Assembly (NCBI GenBank): GCA_002352185.1
Contig: DEHY01000026.1
Span: 1 to 6,046, forward strand
Source: Competibacteraceae bacterium UBA2788
Lineage (GTDB): Bacteria > Pseudomonadota > Gammaproteobacteria > Competibacterales > Competibacteraceae
Length of the DNA stretch: 6,046 nt
Direction of reading: 5' to 3'
The notes under the pieces were generated by a model. The model ran no database searches and was not told where the DNA came from. It saw nothing but the letters and a program-made list of their open reading frames with translations. Each line of letters begins with the position of its first letter. The stretch's first letter is position 1. A program made the translations under genes and the position numbers. This document shows positions 1-6,046 of this stretch, in pieces.

Positions 1-893
1 GCTGCAAATTCTGCTGCTGGCAGCAGCATGAACAAACGTCCATCATGATGAATTTCAATCAGTGGCGGCACATCCGTCAGACGGAAGCTAAACCACGATA
101 GCCAACGCTGTAATTCATCAAGCAGAAATGAATGATGTGGATCAAAAAGATCGAGGATGCGCCATTGACGGAGTAGATCAGTGTGCAGTGTTTGCACTTT
201 GTTTAAGTGATTCAATGCACCTGTCAAACCACCTTTATCTGGATCAGATGATAACCAAATGCCATCCAGTTTATCGGCCAATGCCACGTAACCCATCAAT
301 GAATCATAGTCGCGTGGCGGCAATTCAACCGGCGGGCTGCGGTGGCGTTGAGTATCTTCCACCAGTTCGATGAGGTAGCGTATTTGCTCGGCGCTGAGTT
401 GCGTGGGCGCTATGAATAAAGCTAATGCGTAACGTTGAACTGCGCCTTCAATCTCATTGAGCGGCAGTGGGGTGTTTCGTTCCAGTCCAAGCAGTTTGTC
501 CAAATCATGGAGGAAAGCGATAGCTACAACAACTCGTAGATATTTTTCCAGCCTCGCAATATCCATATCCGGGTTTTGACTGAGTTTGTCCAAAGCACAT
601 AGCAGTAACGACCCGCGTACTACGGATAACAAATGATCCAAATAGGTCTCATTAGTGGAAAGTGCATATTTTTCCCACTTTGCCGGGTCTGTACTAAAAC
701 CGCCTTTACCACTGATTGACATTAATCGCACTACGCGAGGATCAATATGCGATCCTTTAGCAACCTGGTTACGATTTTTTTCAGGCAGGGAACCAACCCG
801 CTCTTGTAGTACACGTTCTTCGATAACCCGCTGCATAAAATCACTGTAAATATCCATAGCAACTTGAGTCGCTTTTTTCATCCACGCATTCAT
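1..893 (-). CDS. cas10d: Cas10d/Csc3-like HD-domain CRISPR protein (type I-D), N-terminal part
   Basis: I read this frame from the minus strand; it stays open for 297 codons plus two bases from ATG at 893 to the window edge, so the C-terminus is missing. Visible residues form an HD phosphohydrolase-like set: H87 in YLDHLL, H129-D130 in FLHDLDKL, possibly H184, and D207 in LADKLDG. After the HD region come an aromatic stretch (WLSWFSF, 264-270) and IEIHHDGRLFMLLP near 279-292. About 85 residues precede the first HD histidine. This layout suits Cas10d/Csc3, the large subunit of type I-D Cascade, whose HD domain is the DNA-cutting nuclease. It suits type III Cas10 less well, because there the HD motif lies very near the N-terminus. 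The ATG overlaps the cas6 stop (ATGA) and follows an AGGGGA Shine-Dalgarno seven bases upstream, so the two genes are probably translationally coupled. In-frame ATGs at 881 and 857 are less likely starts. The subtype is recognised from pattern, not from a search; a Cas10 or other HD-type Cas protein is the alternative. Confidence 0.68.
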   Translation of the reverse strand, partial: MNAWMKKATQVAMDIYSDFMQRVIEERVLQERVGSLPEKNRNQVAKGSHIDPRVVRLMSISGKGGFSTDPAKWEKYALSTNETYLDHLLSVVRGSLLLCALDKLSQNPDMDIARLEKYLRVVVAIAFLHDLDKLLGLERNTPLPLNEIEGAVQRYALALFIAPTQLSAEQIRYLIELVEDTQRHRSPPVELPPRDYDSLMGYVALADKLDGIWLSSDPDKGGLTGALNHLNKVQTLHTDLLRQWRILDLFDPHHSFLLDELQRWLSWFSFRLTDVPPLIEIHHDGRLFMLLPAAEFA

Positions 894-1618
894 CGTCTAA
901 TCCCCTGTTCGAGTAATCCAATACACCCAAACCCGCTGCGCGTTTTTTCGCCCAACCCGGCATACCAGGCCAGCCGTAAATCTTCTTCACGTCCGACCAG
1001 TACCAGCGGCGCTTTCATGCCGATCACAAAGCCGGATCCTTTCGGGGTCTGTTTGAGCTTGACCAGAACGTCATGGCGAGGATTGGCGCGCAGATACAGG
1101 GCGTCGGCTTGAATTTGGAGTTGTACCGGTCGCCCCGCTAATCTGGACAACCGTTGTGAAAGAGCCGGGGATAAATCCACTTTATCGAGGCGGTTGTGCC
1201 AACATTTGCGCTCGACATTACTTGAATCACTGATTACCAAGGGTGATAGCATCAGCACACCCAAAGCTCCCCATTGCGGTGGAACAGGATCAAGTTCCGG
1301 GATTATTTCGGCTGAGCTGAAATCAATCAGTTCGGCGGTGTTTGCGCGGGCATAGCGCACTTGGGCCGGTTCGATCTGCCGAAGATGCCGTGCTAATTCA
1401 GTATCCGGCGTCGCTACAACCAAAGTGTGAACCATGCCTTGATCTTTTCTGCGCCCGCCGATGGCGGCAAAGGTCCAGGGACGGGCTTGTGCGCCCAGCA
1501 CTTGTTCGATGCGAGCGCCCGCTGCCAGCCAGGCATTGATCAGCCCATCGTGCAAGATATCCTGGTAACGATAAGAGGCGGTTTGCCCTTGGGGAAGGCG
1601 TATACGAATGCGGTACAT
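890..1618 (-). CDS. cas6: CRISPR-associated endoribonuclease Cas6
   Basis: The 242-residue protein has the size and ends of Cas6, the RAMP-fold RNase that cuts CRISPR precursor RNA within each repeat and usually stays bound to the crRNA 3' handle. The diagnostic feature is the C-terminal glycine-rich loop, residues 221-232 (GLGEKTRSGFGC), followed by a short beta strand. The N-terminus (MYRIRIRLP) is a typical first ferredoxin-fold strand, and PWTFAAI at 47-53 matches the family's conserved strand after the first helices. The start at 1618 is supported by AGGA six bases upstream. Cas6 enzymes usually carry a catalytic histidine just before the PFTFS-like strand. Here that stretch reads VLGAQARPW, and the nearest histidines are H23 and H64, so the active site may be unusual. 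The gene is the first of a minus-strand operon and overlaps the Cas10d-like gene by four bases. Family assignment is confident; the repeat it cuts cannot be seen in this window. Confidence 0.88.
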   Translation of the reverse strand: MYRIRIRLPQGQTASYRYQDILHDGLINAWLAAGARIEQVLGAQARPWTFAAIGGRRKDQGMVHTLVVATPDTELARHLRQIEPAQVRYARANTAELIDFSSAEIIPELDPVPPQWGALGVLMLSPLVISDSSNVERKCWHNRLDKVDLSPALSQRLSRLAGRPVQLQIQADALYLRANPRHDVLVKLKQTPKGSGFVIGMKAPLVLVGREEDLRLAWYAGLGEKTRSGFGCIGLLEQGIRR

Positions 1619-1629
1619 GGACTTTCCTC

Positions 1630-1641
1630 AGCAAAATTGCT
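1630..1641. promoter_or_regulatory. Inverted repeat AGCAA-AA-TTGCT upstream of cas6
   Basis: A perfect inverted repeat with five-base arms and a two-base centre lies 12 bases upstream of the cas6 start codon. It abuts the cas6 Shine-Dalgarno on one side and overlaps the proposed -35 of the WYL gene on the other. A regulator bound here could act on both divergent genes. It is short enough to occur by chance; the operator role is inference. Confidence 0.3.
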
Positions 1642-1664
1642 ACAACGAAAGCCTAGCCTTTAAT
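1637..1664 (+). promoter_or_regulatory. Possible sigma70 promoter of the WYL regulator gene
   Basis: TTGCTA (1637-1642) and TTTAAT (1659-1664) are separated by 16 bases and match the sigma70 consensus at four and five of six positions. The implied transcript would start near 1671, about 20 bases before the ATG at 1692. That would exclude the upstream in-frame ATG at 1608 as the start. I found no equally good promoter pointing towards cas6. Confidence 0.35.
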
Positions 1665-1673
1665 TTCAACCTG

Positions 1674-1683
1674 CACAACTGTG
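1674..1683. promoter_or_regulatory. Small inverted repeat CACA-AC-TGTG in the divergent control region
   Basis: A perfect four-base-arm inverted repeat lies between the proposed WYL-gene transcription start and its ATG. Alone it is too short to be significant. It is listed because it lies between two other inverted repeats (1630-1641 and 1688-1704) in a 75-base region. Confidence 0.18.
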
Positions 1684-1687
1684 AATA

Positions 1688-1704
1688 TGTCATGAAAGAT
1701 GACA
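1688..1704. promoter_or_regulatory. Inverted repeat TGTCAT-N5-ATGACA over the WYL gene start codon
   Basis: Two perfect six-base arms flank GAAAG, giving a 17-base dyad that contains the start codon at 1692. Dimeric WYL repressors of defence systems (BrxR, CapW) bind inverted repeats near their own promoters, so this is the best operator candidate for autoregulation. It could also form an RNA hairpin that hides the start codon. Both roles are inferred. Confidence 0.35.
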
Positions 1705-2492
1705 CGTTACCGCGTTTCGCCTATATCGAAACCCAACTATACTGGGGCGGGGGTATTACGGCTGGAGAATTGGCGCAGGCATTCAGCCTGACTCGACAGA
1801 CTGCGCAAGGGGTGATCGACCGTTATCGGCGCTTGCATCCACAGAGCATGGAATATTGCCTTACCAGAAAGCGCCATCTAGCGCGGATGGGGTTCGAGCC
1901 GCATTACCTGCGAAAAGGAACTGGCGAGTTTCTGGATTATTTGCGCGGCGAGGCAATGATCGCCCAGTATCGGGATATTGGAGAAGATTGGAGTTCGTTA
2001 TCGCTTCACGACGCGGATCGTCTGCTACATCCCAGGTTGCGCCGTGAGCCTATGCATATCATGTTATCTGCATTACGGACGCAGCGCGCCGTTACTATCG
2101 AATATCAGTCAAAACTCAGAGTCATGACTCGTGATTTTTCACCGAATCATCTGATTTTTGCTGACAATCGCTACCATATACGCGGCTATTGTCATGTGAC
2201 CCAGAAATTTCGGGATTTTGTACTGTCGCGGATTGTTCGGGCTGAACCATCAGCCGAGGACTGGTTTTCGTCTCACGACGACGGGGAATGGAATCAAATT
2301 ATTGAATTACGGTTCGAGCCGAATCCGCAGTTACTCGAAGATGCTCGGCAGGCGCTGCTTTGGGATCATCCGCTGGATCGTAACGGCTACTGGCGGATTA
2401 CCTGCCGTAAAGCCTTAGCTTATTACCTGAAGCGTCAGCTTTTGTCGCAGGACAGCCAGTATGGATGTCCGCGTTGGATTGAGAGTTCGTAA
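1692..2492 (+). CDS. HTH/WYL-domain transcriptional regulator of the cas locus
   Basis: The 266-residue product has an N-terminal winged helix-turn-helix (about 8-50, with ITAGELAQAFSLTRQTAQG as the likely helix pair), a linker, a WYL domain at about 115-190 and a C-terminal WCX-like part to 266. In the WYL domain, RYHIRGYC (160-167) and the following FRDFVLSRI (173-181) occupy the place of the usual WYL signature and its trailing FRLDRI-like strand. BrxR and CapW, the WYL repressors of BREX and CBASS defence loci, share this HTH-WYL-WCX order, and a WYL regulator is known beside the type I-D locus of Synechocystis. The gene diverges from cas6 with a gap of about 73 bases, so control of cas6-cas10d is the likely job. 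WYL domains probably sense nucleic acid or nucleotide ligands. I prefer ATG 1692 over in-frame ATG 1608: the earlier one lies inside cas6 and upstream of the candidate promoter, and its extra 28 residues look non-conserved. No clear Shine-Dalgarno precedes 1692. Confidence 0.82.
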   Translation: MKDDTLPRFAYIETQLYWGGGITAGELAQAFSLTRQTAQGVIDRYRRLHPQSMEYCLTRKRHLARMGFEPHYLRKGTGEFLDYLRGEAMIAQYRDIGEDWSSLSLHDADRLLHPRLRREPMHIMLSALRTQRAVTIEYQSKLRVMTRDFSPNHLIFADNRYHIRGYCHVTQKFRDFVLSRIVRAEPSAEDWFSSHDDGEWNQIIELRFEPNPQLLEDARQALLWDHPLDRNGYWRITCRKALAYYLKRQLLSQDSQYGCPRWIESS

Positions 2493-2528
2493 CCGCTATA
2501 ACCGGTTGAGACATTAGACGAAAATCTT

Positions 2529-2564
2529 GCCGCCGGACGCTGAAACGCTTGGCGAACCGGCGGC
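2529..2564. terminator. GC-rich hairpin between convergent genes, possible terminator
   Basis: GCCGCCGG (2529-2536) and CCGGCGGC (2557-2564) form a perfect eight-base stem with a 20-base loop, between the WYL gene stop and the ribonuclease stop. Read on the minus strand, the stem is followed by AAGATTTTCG, a weak T-tract, so it fits best as the terminator of the ribonuclease gene. On the plus strand only GCGCGTTT follows. The loop is longer than in typical intrinsic terminators. A second small stem, AACCG/CGGTT (2491-2507), overlaps the WYL stop codon. Confidence 0.4.
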
Positions 2565-2568
2565 GCGT

Positions 2569-4389
2569 TTAACGCTCCACCCGGAAATATGCCGCACGTT
2601 CGGGGAGATCAACCCCGGTCAACCGCAATGGCAACACGCTATCGAGCGCCACCTCCTCAGCCACCTTCACCCGCGTCTCGAAAGCCAGGGCAGGAATCAG
2701 CACCACTCCACGGGGTTGCCGTTTCTCAACCAGCACCCCCTCGCCCCGCCAATCAGGATGTTGCTGGAGATAGGCCATCGTCCAGTGTTCGCGGGACAGC
2801 CGCTCGGCGCGGCGCACTCCCGCCGCCGCCGCTTCCGCCGCCCCGACCCGTTCAACGATTGCCTGCGCATCCAGCATCGGGCCGCCCCGCAGGAATGCCC
2901 GCAACTGCTGGTGCGCGACCAAATCCAGATAACGCCGCAGCGGGCTGGTCACCTGGGCGTAAATCTCCAGCCCCAGCCCGCCATGTGGCCCCGGCAGACT
3001 GCTGTATTGACGCGGACGCAGACTGCGCCGCAGCGCACACATCGCCGCCAGTCCGAGCGGTTCGCGGTCGGGCGCGTCAACCGCCGCCTCCTGGGTCGTA
3101 AATGGAAAAGGCAGGCCACGTTCCAGCGCAAACCGCGCCGCCGCCTCGCCCGCCATGACCATCGCCTCAGCCACCAGCAGCCGACTGCGCAAGCGGGGCA
3201 GCCGCTGGATACTCACTCGCCCGTCATCCACCTGCATCTTCACTTCCGGCAAATCCAGAAAGATCGCCCCATTGGCGCGGCGACGGTCCTGGTGTCGCTG
3301 GGCCAGTTGATGCAGACGGCGGAACGGTTCTTCATTATCCAGCCGTTCTTCGACCTGTTCGTAGCTGAGTCGCTGCACCCGCACCCAACTGGGCGCAATA
3401 TCAACCTCGGCCACGGCTCCGTCCGCATCCAGCCGCAAGCCAAACGAGAGCGCCGGCGAACGATCCGCCAGTCCCAACCCCAACCGCTGCACCGCCGCCT
3501 CCGGCGTCATCGGGGCGGTGGTTTCCGGCAGATACAGCGTTGCTCCCCGCGCCCGCGCTTCCCGATCAGCGGGACTATCCGGCGGGATCAAGGCCGCAAC
3601 ATCAGCGACATGCACCCATAACCAGTCACCGTCCAGACTGAGCGCGTCATCCGGATCGAGGTTGCCTGCATCGTCAATCGCAAAAGCGGGTAAATCGGTT
3701 AAATCCCGGCGCAGCTCCTCCGGCAGTTCCGGCAAGTCCACGACTGGCGCGGTCAGTACGGCTGCGACCCGGCGCGGCCAAGGATTAGCCGTCACGTCCC
3801 AATAACCCAGCCGCAACAGCAGGGCATGAGCGTTGACCGGAGCCTGACCGCAATCCAGCGCCTGCAACACCCGGCTCTGCTCGCGCTGCTTCCAGGCAAC
3901 CTCCTCAACCTCGTGTAGATAGCGCGCATCCTCTGCGGCGCAACGACCCGCCCGCGCCCGGGCCAGAAAACGGTTCCACGCTTCCCGCTCCGCAGCTTTC
4001 ACCGCCCGCTCGGCCTGCTCCCGCGCCACCTCGGCCAGCGACCGTGGAATGATCCGCTCTGGCGTGCCTTGGAAGTACACGCCTTCATTCAGCAACCGCC
4101 ACGTAGCCCAGGCGGTCGCCGGGGTGTAAGCGCCATAGACCAGATCCGCCAGATCGGCCAGCGTGGTCGCAATCCCTTCCAGCAATTCGCAGGCCGCTTC
4201 CGCTTCGCCGGCGGGCGCATCCAGGCCACGCAGCCCGTTCAACGGACCGGGATGCAGCAATGCGACATCCTTGGGGCGAACCCGCAATGACCGGCCGTCT
4301 TCCAGCTCGATATCCAGCTTGTCGCCGAGGGCGATGACGCGGGCCGGACCGTTTTTGTAAAGCACCAGACTGTGTTGCGGGATATTCAT
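2569..4389 (-). CDS. RNase II/R-family exoribonuclease (RNB domain)
   Basis: This 606-residue protein belongs to the RNB family of processive 3'-5' exoribonucleases, which degrade single-stranded RNA to short oligonucleotides with magnesium at the active site. The RNB domain begins near residue 233. The aspartate cluster IDDAGNLDPDDA places D239, D245, D247 and D248 at the positions of E. coli RNase II D201, D207, D209 and D210. The late motif TSPLRRYLDL (481-490) supplies the conserved catalytic arginine (R485). Residues 7-48 look like a small SH3/KOW-like beta domain (KNGPARVIALGDKLDIELED) rather than paired cold-shock domains. An alanine- and glutamate-rich helical region follows, and residues 548-605 form an S1-like end. 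The length is close to RNase II (about 640) and much shorter than RNase R (about 800). The compact, divergent N-terminus resembles the RNase II-like proteins of cyanobacteria and Deinococcus more than E. coli Rnb. Start 4389 has only a weak GAG Shine-Dalgarno. It is convergent with the WYL gene and divergent from the carboxylase gene; composition is strongly GC-rich. Confidence 0.92.
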   Translation of the reverse strand: MNIPQHSLVLYKNGPARVIALGDKLDIELEDGRSLRVRPKDVALLHPGPLNGLRGLDAPAGEAEAACELLEGIATTLADLADLVYGAYTPATAWATWRLLNEGVYFQGTPERIIPRSLAEVAREQAERAVKAAEREAWNRFLARARAGRCAAEDARYLHEVEEVAWKQREQSRVLQALDCGQAPVNAHALLLRLGYWDVTANPWPRRVAAVLTAPVVDLPELPEELRRDLTDLPAFAIDDAGNLDPDDALSLDGDWLWVHVADVAALIPPDSPADREARARGATLYLPETTAPMTPEAAVQRLGLGLADRSPALSFGLRLDADGAVAEVDIAPSWVRVQRLSYEQVEERLDNEEPFRRLHQLAQRHQDRRRANGAIFLDLPEVKMQVDDGRVSIQRLPRLRSRLLVAEAMVMAGEAAARFALERGLPFPFTTQEAAVDAPDREPLGLAAMCALRRSLRPRQYSSLPGPHGGLGLEIYAQVTSPLRRYLDLVAHQQLRAFLRGGPMLDAQAIVERVGAAEAAAAGVRRAERLSREHWTMAYLQQHPDWRGEGVLVEKRQPRGVVLIPALAFETRVKVAEEVALDSVLPLRLTGVDLPERAAYFRVER

Positions 4390-4498
4390 GGCGACTCATT
4401 GAGGCTGCGAGAAAAGGCCAGTTGTTGACGATGGAAAACGCAGGAAATGACGATGATTAAAATATCGGTTTACGACTGCGAAAACGGCTAAAAACCCT

Positions 4499-4506
4499 AT
4501 TATAAT
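4499..4506. promoter_or_regulatory. Palindromic ATTATAAT, possible shared -10 for both divergent genes
   Basis: ATTATAAT is a perfect eight-base palindrome, so a consensus TATAAT -10 box is present on both strands (plus 4501-4506; minus 4504-4499). Symmetric -10 elements can drive transcription in both directions. No good -35 hexamer or extended TG lies at the right distance on either strand, so the assignment rests on the -10 alone. It would give leaders of about 100 bases for the ribonuclease and 290 bases for the carboxylase. Confidence 0.35.
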
Positions 4507-4669
4507 TGGCGAACCTAGCGCAGGCCGCTCATCCTGCCGCCAGACACGCAATTACAATCCAACACATTGAAAAGAAAAATAAATTTTGATCCTCTACCCC
4601 GAATTGCCGCCCATCCGCCCGTTGCGGATCGCGTCTCTTGCCGTCGGAAGTCCCGCTTTACCACCGCGC

Positions 4670-4687
4670 CGGGCGGATCACCGCCCG
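4670..4687 (+). repeat. Hairpin CGGGCGG-ATCA-CCGCCCG
   Basis: A perfect seven-base GC-rich stem closes a four-base loop, about 115 bases upstream of the carboxylase ATG. No T-tract follows on either strand, so it is not a classical terminator. It may be part of a structured leader or of a dispersed palindromic element together with the next hairpin. Confidence 0.5.
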
Positions 4688-4695
4688 CAGTGTCT

Positions 4696-4741
4696 GGATC
4701 CGTCCCCGCCATCTGGTGTTTCCAGATGCGGGAGTCGATCC
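4696..4741 (+). repeat. Long imperfect hairpin upstream of the carboxylase gene
   Basis: The inner stem CATCTGG (4710-4716) / CCAGATG (4722-4728) has a five-base loop. It extends after a one-base bulge at 4709 through CCCG (4705-4708) / CGGG (4729-4732), giving 11 base pairs. An outer pairing, GGATC (4696-4700) with GATCC (4737-4741), encloses the whole. It ends about 60 bases before the start codon. The extended, bulged palindrome looks like a REP-type dispersed element or an RNA leader structure; the sequence alone does not decide. Confidence 0.5.
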
Positions 4742-4787
4742 CCAAGCCTCCGGCGCCGTCAGTTCGCTACCGGCGCCCGCATCCGTG

Positions 4788-4792
4788 AGGAG
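4788..4792 (+). promoter_or_regulatory. Shine-Dalgarno AGGAG of the carboxylase gene
   Basis: AGGAG lies nine bases before ATG 4802, a good ribosome-binding site that fixes this start. A second ATG at 4806 is out of frame. Confidence 0.8.
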
Positions 4793-4801
4793 AAAGTGTT
4801 C

Positions 4802-6046
<1,245 letters not shown>

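Larger units (their letters stand above)
4390..4801. other. Divergent intergenic region between ribonuclease and carboxylase genes
   Basis: I see no convincing gene in these 412 bases; the short open frames here lack ribosome sites and family features. The left part (4430-4600) is AT-rich and probably holds the promoters of both genes. The right part (4610-4790) is GC-rich and full of inverted repeats: CGGGCGG/CCGCCCG, CATCTGG/CCAGATG and two copies of CCGGCGCC (4750-4757 and 4770-4777). A smaller stem, GCAGG/CCTGC, lies at 4520-4537. If the carboxylase transcript starts near 4513, its leader would be about 290 bases and highly structured. Confidence 0.6.

Noticed and set aside
128..1112. Short plus-strand open frames opposite the two cas genes (128-373, 655-849, 864-1112)
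   Set aside because: They are shadows of the continuous minus-strand frames, which show family motifs, and they lack domain features.
1608..1691. A 28-residue N-terminal extension of the WYL regulator from ATG 1608
   Set aside because: It would start inside cas6 and upstream of the best promoter candidate, and the added residues do not resemble the HTH fold.
1..2492. A CRISPR repeat-spacer array
   Set aside because: I looked for regularly spaced direct repeats of 25-40 bases on both strands and saw none; any array must lie outside the window.
2527..3621. A 364-codon open frame on the plus strand opposite the ribonuclease
   Set aside because: It lies over the catalytic core of the RNB protein, has a biased Arg/Gln/Pro/His composition, and no recognisable domain or good ribosome site.
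4567..4595. TTGAAA as a -35 box for a second carboxylase promoter
   Set aside because: No acceptable -10 lies 16-18 bases downstream; the sequence there is TCCTCT.

Overview
The composition, gene types and gene structure point to a GC-rich bacterium, most likely a proteobacterium. The right half (from about 2,530) is strongly GC-rich and carries two housekeeping-type genes. The left half (1 to about 2,490) is visibly more AT-rich and carries a CRISPR-Cas locus. By hand count, positions 541-600 have 25 G+C of 60, and 2941-3000 have 42 of 60. A propionyl-CoA carboxylase next to an RNB-family exoribonuclease would suit a gammaproteobacterium that handles propionyl-CoA or polyhydroxyalkanoate. 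That taxonomic guess is inference only.

Layout: (1) 1-893, minus strand, the first 297 codons of a large protein with an HD-domain signature (H87, H129-D130, D207), best read as the N-terminus of the type I-D CRISPR protein Cas10d/Csc3, cut by the window edge. (2) 890-1618, minus, a Cas6-type CRISPR RNA endoribonuclease; its TGA overlaps the ATG of the HD gene (ATGA). (3) 1619-1691, a short divergent control region with three small inverted repeats and a plausible promoter. (4) 1692-2492, plus, a helix-turn-helix/WYL-domain regulator transcribed away from cas6. (5) 2493-2568, a convergent gap with a GC-rich hairpin that may terminate transcription. (6) 2569-4389, minus, an RNase II/R-family exoribonuclease with an intact catalytic aspartate cluster. 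(7) 4390-4801, a 412-base divergent intergenic region with a palindromic ATTATAAT and several stable hairpins. (8) 4802-6046, plus, the first 415 codons of the propionyl-CoA carboxylase beta subunit, running off the right edge in frame.

How they work together: the WYL protein probably controls the divergent cas6-cas10d operon, whose remaining genes (effector subunits, helicase, adaptation genes, repeat array) would lie beyond position 1. No CRISPR array is inside the window. The ribonuclease and the carboxylase are unrelated chromosomal neighbours that share a divergent promoter region. The most interesting aspect is the CRISPR locus: cas6 is the first gene before the Cas10d-like gene, a dedicated WYL regulator sits opposite, and Cas6 seems to lack the usual catalytic histidine.
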